A DNA stretch of 64,000 nucleotides from Bradyrhizobium sp. Ash2021 (lineage in GTDB: Bacteria > Pseudomonadota > Alphaproteobacteria > Rhizobiales > Xanthobacteraceae): NCBI RefSeq assembly GCF_031202265.1, contig NZ_CP100604.1, forward strand, positions 1,966,501 to 2,030,500. The letters run 5' to 3'. Below are positions 59,184 through 64,000 of this stretch, piece after piece. Below the pieces are notes generated by a model. It did no database searches, was not told where the DNA came from, and worked only from the letters and a program-made list of their open reading frames with translations. Both the position numbers and the translations under genes were made by a program. Position 1 is the first letter of the stretch; every line of letters starts with the position of its first letter.

Positions 59184-60068
59184 TTATATACCCAAAATCC
59201 GCCGCGCGTTGGCCTTCAATACCTTCGGCCGGATCTCGTCGCGGATGTCGAGCTTGGCAAAATCCGCCAGCCAGCGGTCCGGCGTGATCACCGGCCAGTC
59301 CGAGCCGAACAGCATCTTGTCCTGCAGGATCGAGTTGATGTAACGCACGAGGATCGGCGGGAAATATTTCGGCGACCAGCCGGAGAGGTCGATATAGACG
59401 TTCGGCTTGTGGGTCGCGACCGACAGCGCCTCTTCCTGCCAGGGGAATGACGGGTGGGCGAGGATGATCCTCAGATCCGGGAAATCCGCCGCGACGTCGT
59501 CCATGTACATCGGGTTGGAATATTTCAGGCGCATCCCCATGCCGCCGGGCATGCCTGAGCCGACGCCGGTCTGGCCGGTGTGGAACAGCGCGATCGCGCC
59601 GGCGTCGTTGATGGCTTCATAGAGCGGATAGGCCAGGCGGTCGTTCGGATAGAAGCCCTGCATGGTCGGATGGAATTTGAAGCCGCGGACGCCGTACTCC
59701 TCGATCAGCTTCCGCGCCTCGCGCACGCCCAATTTGCCCTTGTGCGGATCGATACTGACGAAGGGGATCAGGACGTCGAGATTTTCGGAAGCTACTTCCA
59801 GCATCTCGTAATTATTGTAGCGGCGGAAGCCGGTCTCGCGCTCGGCATCGACGGGGAAGATCACCGCCGCGATCTTCTTGGAGCGGTAATAGGCCGCGGT
59901 TTCCGGCACCGTCGGCGGATGCTTGTGGGGCGACTTGAAGTAGTCGGCCATCTGCGCCTGAAAATCATCATAGCCGTCGTCGCCATGCATGCCGCAGGGC
60001 TCTTCGGCATGGGTGTGGATGTCGATCGCCACGACGTCTTCAATATTGGGCAGCTTCAGCTTGGGCAT
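59184..60068 (-). CDS. amidohydrolase 2 (ACMSD-type) family protein
   Basis: A 294-residue TIM-barrel metal hydrolase or decarboxylase. The metal site is DIHTHAE near residue 16, with His in GFKFHPTMQGFYPND (about 155), His in IILAHPSFPW (about 206) and Asp in LFGSDWPVITPDRW (about 262). Relatives work on aromatic acids (ACMS decarboxylase, 2,3-dihydroxybenzoate decarboxylase). An AT-rich ATTATA-CTA-TATAAT palindrome lies 43 bases upstream. It is the first gene of the leftward group with the DLH-like gene, 44 bases ahead of it. Confidence 0.88.
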   Translation of the reverse strand: MPKLKLPNIEDVVAIDIHTHAEEPCGMHGDDGYDDFQAQMADYFKSPHKHPPTVPETAAYYRSKKIAAVIFPVDAERETGFRRYNNYEMLEVASENLDVLIPFVSIDPHKGKLGVREARKLIEEYGVRGFKFHPTMQGFYPNDRLAYPLYEAINDAGAIALFHTGQTGVGSGMPGGMGMRLKYSNPMYMDDVAADFPDLRIILAHPSFPWQEEALSVATHKPNVYIDLSGWSPKYFPPILVRYINSILQDKMLFGSDWPVITPDRWLADFAKLDIRDEIRPKVLKANARRILGI

Positions 60069-60110
60069 TTCGGGGTTCCCAGCGGCTTGATTTTACGGTT
60101 TGGCAAATTG

Positions 60111-60125
60111 ATTATACTATATAAT
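60111..60125. promoter_or_regulatory. ATTATA-CTA-TATAAT palindrome before the amidohydrolase gene
   Basis: ATTATA (60111-60116) and TATAAT (60120-60125) form a perfect inverted repeat 43-57 bases upstream of the amidohydrolase start; the motif read leftward also offers a TATAAT-like -10. It may be a regulator site on the promoter. The 167-bp gap around it is AT-rich. Confidence 0.4.
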
Positions 60126-60235
60126 AAATTTCGCAAGGCGGCAGAAAAAGCCGAGCCAAAACAATTGGATGCTTCTCGATGCGCGACAGAATTGCTGTCC
60201 TCCGCGGCCATTTCGGCCTAATCAACTGCAAAAAC

Positions 60236-61741
60236 TCAGACGTTGCCCGATGCCGCGACCGATAGTGCGCTTTCCACGCGCTGTTTGTTGACCGGGAAGT
60301 TGCTGATGTACCATTTGAGGCGGCTATGGCTGTAGCTTTCTTTCGCCCAGCGTTCCGCGCTCCAGCCGCAAAGTTGAAGCTCCGTCGTTGCGAAGATAAA
60401 TTCCAGCGTATCCGTGAAGAATATCGATAGCGCGTGAAGATCGACCGCAGAAAATTTCGTTGGCGTGCCGTGCACATAAAAGTTACGCGCGCTGACGCTA
60501 CACCCGATGATCTCTTCCATCCCGGCAAGCTTGCCTTTGAGCACCGGAGACAGTGTTGCGTAACGCTGGAAAACTTTGTTGCGTAGGTTCAAGCCTCGGT
60601 TGAGCCCGAGTAAATTTAAGATGCGATCACGATAGTTGTTCACCTGGCTGCTCGACTTGGCCCGTGCCTTGACCTCGTGTTCAAACCCGCTCAGGAGTGC
60701 TTCGACCTCCGGTGGCAGGCTGGCGCTCTTGTCGAAATCCGAGCTAGGCAGCAAGTCGAATGCGTTTGCCGCACCGACAAGCCGGTCGATCTCATATTTG
60801 TGGCCTCGTCGGAAACCCTGCACGAATCGGTAGCGCGCGGTTCTGCGCCTGGCCATGGTATTGATCCAGCCCGTCAGTGTTCGGCCAAACTCCTCAGGTT
60901 GTAGCCCGCCTGAAACCAGCGCGTCGGTCGGCTCAAGGTTCTCGACTGATGTGTGTTCGAGGTTCACTAGATGTAGCGCCAGCGGCAACTCCCGCTCAGG
61001 CGCTTCCACATGCGTAAGCGCAATGTTTTCGATATTTTGCCGGGACTGCGAGACGAGCTCAAAAAACGGCATTATTTCGTATAGCGCGTCAACCGTGCCT
61101 TCGAGCGTTCGCGATACGGCGAAATCGCATGTCACCCGCACGCGATTGCGTAGTTCAATGCCCGAGGGCGATGGAAATCTCTCGGAGGTTGCGTTCCAGG
61201 CTTTCAATGTTCCCATCGTCGTCTCGATCTCGATGATGGGACCACGGTCCCACCTATAAAATAAATCAAGATGTCCGCCACGTCGGCGGCGCTTGGGGGC
61301 TCCGCTTACCGCCCTCAGTATCTCTCGCAACTGTCCGAACGAAAGGCGGTGCTTCCGTATGATTTGGCCGAACGTACCCCAATCGTAAAATAGCTCATTC
61401 GCGGCTGTGAACGAAAATGACACCGAGGCGATGTTGCTTTGCTGCGGTTCTAGATGGCGGGGCCCCAGCACTACGAAATTGGGTACCAGCGACATAAAGC
61501 GCTTTCTTCGTCCGTGGTACGTTTGCGTTCCGGGAACACCCGGACCAACACAATTAATCGCGGAAATGCTGACACCGTCTTTCGAGACGCCGCGCACACA
61601 ACGCATTTGCTCTTCTGTTAGATGAAAGAAATCATCTGAATAAATCTCGATCGTCGACTTGGGCCCGTTTAGGGTGAGCGATCCCGCATGGTCGATGTCC
61701 TGCACCGTAAAATGCGCGAGATGCATTGCTTCAATTTCCAT
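60236..61741 (-). CDS. ApeA-like HEPN-domain protein, putative phage-defence RNase
   Basis: About 501 residues from ATG 61741 (ATG 61798 and 61726 are alternatives; no good ribosome site). Residues 1-150 resemble the ApeA N-terminal domain: AGSLTLNGPKSTIEIYSDDF, ISAINCVGPGVPG, IASVSFSFTAANELFYDWGT. Residues from about 340 are all-helical with a HEPN-type R-x4-H, Arg419 to His424 in VSARNFYVHG, followed by helices ending ELQLCGWSAERW. ApeA is a single-gene anti-phage system with a HEPN RNase. The gene has lower GC than its neighbours, stands alone and is flanked by AT-rich gaps, all fitting recent transfer. Family assignment is by eye and should be tested. Confidence 0.65.
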   Translation of the reverse strand: MEIEAMHLAHFTVQDIDHAGSLTLNGPKSTIEIYSDDFFHLTEEQMRCVRGVSKDGVSISAINCVGPGVPGTQTYHGRRKRFMSLVPNFVVLGPRHLEPQQSNIASVSFSFTAANELFYDWGTFGQIIRKHRLSFGQLREILRAVSGAPKRRRRGGHLDLFYRWDRGPIIEIETTMGTLKAWNATSERFPSPSGIELRNRVRVTCDFAVSRTLEGTVDALYEIMPFFELVSQSRQNIENIALTHVEAPERELPLALHLVNLEHTSVENLEPTDALVSGGLQPEEFGRTLTGWINTMARRRTARYRFVQGFRRGHKYEIDRLVGAANAFDLLPSSDFDKSASLPPEVEALLSGFEHEVKARAKSSSQVNNYRDRILNLLGLNRGLNLRNKVFQRYATLSPVLKGKLAGMEEIIGCSVSARNFYVHGTPTKFSAVDLHALSIFFTDTLEFIFATTELQLCGWSAERWAKESYSHSRLKWYISNFPVNKQRVESALSVAASGNV

Positions 61742-62080
61742 GATGGCTACCCGAACCACGAAGGTACGACCGAAGGAGGTCGTGCTCCAAGCTGCCATAA
61801 AGCGCGCTTTACGCGCCAGCTTTCGCTGACATTGCCCCTAACTTCGGGCATTTCTTTTGCCACGGTTGCTCTTGTGCGGAAGAACCTGCAAACCGACCGC
61901 CGTCCTGCTAATCGCGTGGGGCTCCTTGCGCGGGCGTGCTCCGCACCAAGCCTGCTGCCCGGCGTCCGGGGCAACCTTTGCCGCGTCGAGTCTTAGGCGC
62001 TCCACATCGGGCCGAACCCGACGTTATTGTCGGCCAGTCGAAAATGTTGTTCGCTCTGTCGAAACAGGGGAGGAGACACG
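61742..62080. other. intergenic region without recognised gene
   Basis: A 339-bp gap between the divergent ApeA-like and MaoC genes. It should contain the promoters of both. A short GCGCGCTTTA/CGCGCC inverted stretch lies at 61803-61818. No tRNA, IS end or direct-repeat attachment site was found. A 102-codon frame across it is only a shadow. Confidence 0.5.
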
Positions 62081-62557
62081 ATGGCGCAGGCGGAGGCCTT
62101 TGAGACCGATTTCTGGAAAGACGCCAATCTTCGAAAAGTCTGGGACGACATCGTTCCCGGCGAGCCGCGCAAGACCATTCCCTACACGCTGACGCGGGAG
62201 GCGATCGAGCTGTACTGCAAATCGGTCGGCGAAACCCATCCGATCTATTTCGACGAGGTTTACGCCAAGACCACGCGTTATGGCGGGCTGATCGCGCCGC
62301 CCTCGATCCATATCTTGCTGATGTTCTCCTGCACGCCGGCGGATGACTGGATGCGCAGTCCGGGCACCGTCAATGCCGGGCAGTCCTGGAGCTACAACAT
62401 CCCGGCGCGGCCGGGCGACGTCATCACCTTGCAGGCCCGCGCGCTCGACAAGTTCATCAAGCGCGAGCGGCTGTTCGTGGTGCACGACAACGTCTTCTTC
62501 AACGGGCATGGCGAGGTGATCTGTTCCGGTCGCGGCCAGACCATCCGGCCAATGTGA
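62081..62557 (+). CDS. MaoC-like hydratase subunit without catalytic His
   Basis: A 158-residue hot-dog-fold protein (MaoC N-terminal/FAS1-DH-like type). ATG 62081 follows GGGGAGGAG. The usual D-x4-H site is altered to SVGETHPIYFDEVYAKTTRY: Glu replaces Asp and Tyr sits where the His is needed. It reads on as YGGLIAPPSIHILLMFSC. In two-subunit hydratases one half is non-catalytic and binds the CoA tail; this is its likely role, paired with the gene at 62569. Confidence 0.82.
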   Translation: MAQAEAFETDFWKDANLRKVWDDIVPGEPRKTIPYTLTREAIELYCKSVGETHPIYFDEVYAKTTRYGGLIAPPSIHILLMFSCTPADDWMRSPGTVNAGQSWSYNIPARPGDVITLQARALDKFIKRERLFVVHDNVFFNGHGEVICSGRGQTIRPM

Positions 62558-62568
62558 GGGAAAAGATC

Positions 62569-63015
62569 ATGACCACCACATTCGAAGACCTGAACGCCGG
62601 CGACGCCATCGACGGGCCGACATTCGCGGTCTCCCGCGAATCCATCCGGCTGTTCTGCGACGCCTCGCTCGACTACAACCCGCTGCATCTCGACGACGAC
62701 TACATGAAGGGCAGTTTCGGCAAGACCAATTTCGGCGGCATCATCATGCACGGCATGAACAATTTCGGGCTGATCTCGCGCATGCTGACCGACTGGGCCT
62801 ACCCGCGTGGAGCCATCCACCGCCGCCTGGAGACGAGATGGGTCAAACCGGTGCGGCCCGGCGACACCATCCAACCGAGCGGCATCGTCAAGTCCAAGCA
62901 GGTGACGAAGAATTCGCGCTGGGTGCTGATCGACGTCGTGGTGCGCAACCAGAGCGGCGAAAAGGTCGCGACCGGCGAGGCGATGGTTGAGTTCCCGCTG
63001 GATACGGCGGCCTGA
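62569..63015 (+). CDS. MaoC-like hydratase catalytic subunit
   Basis: A 148-residue hot-dog protein. ATG 62569 is preceded by GAGGG; a GTG at 62554 overlaps the former stop. The active site is intact: FCDASLDYNPLHLDDDYMKG with Asp and His, then FGGIIMHGMNNFGLISRML and the late RPGDTIQPSGIVKSK. With the protein at 62081 it makes an enoyl-CoA hydratase-like heterodimer (crotonase-type on an acyl-CoA). Substrate unknown. Confidence 0.87.
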   Translation: MTTTFEDLNAGDAIDGPTFAVSRESIRLFCDASLDYNPLHLDDDYMKGSFGKTNFGGIIMHGMNNFGLISRMLTDWAYPRGAIHRRLETRWVKPVRPGDTIQPSGIVKSKQVTKNSRWVLIDVVVRNQSGEKVATGEAMVEFPLDTAA

Positions 63016-63018
63016 CCT

Positions 63019-64000
63019 TCATTCGGCCGGGACGCCGGTCGATCCGCGTGTTGTCAGCCTGCCGCCCTTGGGGCGCCCGGCAAGATGCGCATTCGGCGCC
63101 ACCACGTCGGTGGCAAGGCCAAGCCGCGCCAAGACGCGGATGGTGAGCCAGGTGTTGTCGATCTCCCACCAGCGATGACCGTGGCGGGCCGAGCGCGGGT
63201 CGGCGTGATGGTTATTGTGCCAGCCCTCGCCGTTGGAGATCAGGCCGACGACGAGGTTGTTGCGGCTGTCCTCGTCGGTCTCGTAGTTCCGGTAACCCCA
63301 CAGATGCGTCACCGAATTGATCGCCCAGGTAATATGCCAAACCAGCACGGTGCGGACGAAGACGCCGAACATCAGAATGCCAAGTCCGGTCCGTACCGCA
63401 TCGGTCGTTGCTTCTCCCGATAGCCAGGCCACTGCGAATCCGGCGCCGAAGAACAGCGGCATCTGTCCGAGATTGATCCAGACCAGCCAGTTGTGGCGTT
63501 CGAGCGCGACGTAAAAGCGATCGCGCAGGATGTCCCTGGCATAGCGTTCGTAAATGCCGAGCCGGGCGAGTTCCGGCTGATCGACCAGAATCCAGCCGAT
63601 GTGGCTCCAGAAGAAACCCGCAAGCGGGCTGTGCGGGTCGGGCTGCTCGTCGGCGAATTGGTGGTGCCGGCGGTGGATCGCGACCCAGCGGGCCGGGGTT
63701 TCCTGCAGGCAGGACATCGCGATCACCACCATCGCGTGCTCCAGCCATTTCGGACATTTGAGGCCGCGATGGGTGAGCAGCCGGTGATAGCAAAGGTTGA
63801 TGCCGAACAGTCCGCGCAGATGCGTGCCCAGGATGGCGACGATCAGGCCGCTCCAGCTGAAATAGCCGGGCAGGAAGGCCATCAGCGCCACGGCGTGGTA
63901 GGCGCCGATCCCGATTATATAGGGCCAGTTCAGCCGAAACGGCCTGACGCCCGCGGGCAACAGGATTCCGGCGTCGGCCGCGGAAGCGGTGATGAGATCT
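63019..64000 (-). CDS. acyl-CoA/acyl-lipid fatty acid desaturase (5' end outside the window)
   Basis: A membrane di-iron desaturase. Three His boxes are present: HRLLTH, HRRHH in RWVAIHRRHHQFADEQPDPH, and HNNHH in NGEGWHNNHHADPRSARHGH, in the order of stearoyl-CoA Delta9 desaturases. About four to five membrane helices surround them. The open frame goes to the window edge without an ATG (TTG 63960 is inside it), reading LITASAADAGILLPAGVRPF, so the true start is probably beyond 64000. It is convergent with the MaoC genes. Confidence 0.85.
   Translation of the reverse strand, partial: DLITASAADAGILLPAGVRPFRLNWPYIIGIGAYHAVALMAFLPGYFSWSGLIVAILGTHLRGLFGINLCYHRLLTHRGLKCPKWLEHAMVVIAMSCLQETPARWVAIHRRHHQFADEQPDPHSPLAGFFWSHIGWILVDQPELARLGIYERYARDILRDRFYVALERHNWLVWINLGQMPLFFGAGFAVAWLSGEATTDAVRTGLGILMFGVFVRTVLVWHITWAINSVTHLWGYRNYETDEDSRNNLVVGLISNGEGWHNNHHADPRSARHGHRWWEIDNTWLTIRVLARLGLATDVVAPNAHLAGRPKGGRLTTRGSTGVPAE

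Noticed and set aside
61688..61996. A 102-codon rightward frame in the gap before the MaoC genes
   Set aside because: It overlaps the ApeA-like start on the other strand, has no ribosome site and shows no protein-like pattern.
60069..62080. An integrated genomic island with attachment repeats around the ApeA-like gene
   Set aside because: No integrase, tRNA or flanking direct repeat could be found; only the GC shift supports transfer.
1..64000. tRNA, rRNA or CRISPR loci
   Set aside because: No T-arm-like GGTTCRANYCC with matching cloverleaf arms, no rRNA stretch and no regularly spaced direct repeats were seen.

Overview
The window is a GC-rich alphaproteobacterial chromosome segment, most likely Bradyrhizobium or a close Nitrobacteraceae/Bradyrhizobiaceae relative. 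The signs are the strong G/C bias at third codon positions, the abundance of Bug/TctC-type tricarboxylate-binding proteins, typical Bradyrhizobium intergenic palindromes (copies at 5803, 6808, 11391 and 14041), and a RIME-like mosaic repeat at 52081. No rRNA, tRNA, CRISPR array or phage structural gene was seen.

Layout. 1-6.8 kb: the end of an IclR regulator, then a small protein, an alpha/beta hydrolase and a polar amino-acid ABC importer with two tandem substrate-binding paralogues, two permeases and an ATPase, followed by a D-amino-acid aminotransferase. 6.9-11.4 kb: an EmrAB-type drug efflux pair, an AhpD-like protein and a divergent LysR regulator; two near-copies of a 48-bp element (37/48 identical) sit in front of the pump genes. 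11.5-17.4 kb: a beta-lactamase-fold serine hydrolase, an acyltransferase, an NHL-repeat protein, a Bug receptor, a small exported protein and the remnant of a LuxR-type regulator. 17.4-18.3 kb: an amidase pseudogene. 18.6-20.3 kb: a DUF3311/SSS monocarboxylate-type symporter pair. 20.3-26.3 kb: a five-gene leftward catabolic operon (Ldh-type dehydrogenase, LLM flavin monooxygenase, FAH hydrolase, ThDP enzyme, Bug receptor) of unknown substrate. 26.6-29.7 kb: a three-GAF GGDEF-EAL protein. 30-31.4 kb: a cupin protein and a DUF1080 protein.

31.4-50.6 kb is an extracellular polysaccharide locus. Leftward genes encode GalE, a WecG/TagA glycosyltransferase, a Wzz/BY-kinase-like co-polymerase whose Walker A lysine is missing, a polysaccharide deacetylase, a methyltransferase, a Wzx-like flippase and a DUF6492 protein. 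Rightward genes encode an OafA-like acyltransferase, a GH26-like glycosidase, a GT2 glycosyltransferase and a Wzy/WaaL-like protein. After an IS3-family insertion (45764-47007) come a GT4-type glycosyltransferase, a JmjC-like cupin protein and a BcsL/CelD-type acetyltransferase. Together these can build a repeat unit, flip it, polymerise it, control chain length, decorate and trim it.

50.7-60.1 kb holds small and metabolic genes: a zinc-ribbon protein, DUF5996, a LysR-linked WrbA/pirin/SDR redox group, a Bug receptor, a YbaK deacylase, a haloacid dehalogenase-like protein, a dienelactone-hydrolase-like protein lacking its nucleophile, and an ACMSD-type amidohydrolase. At 60.2-61.7 kb a gene of visibly lower GC encodes an ApeA-like protein with a C-terminal HEPN R-x4-H motif, the best candidate for a phage-defence gene here. 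The window ends with a two-subunit MaoC hydratase and a fatty-acid desaturase cut by the window edge.
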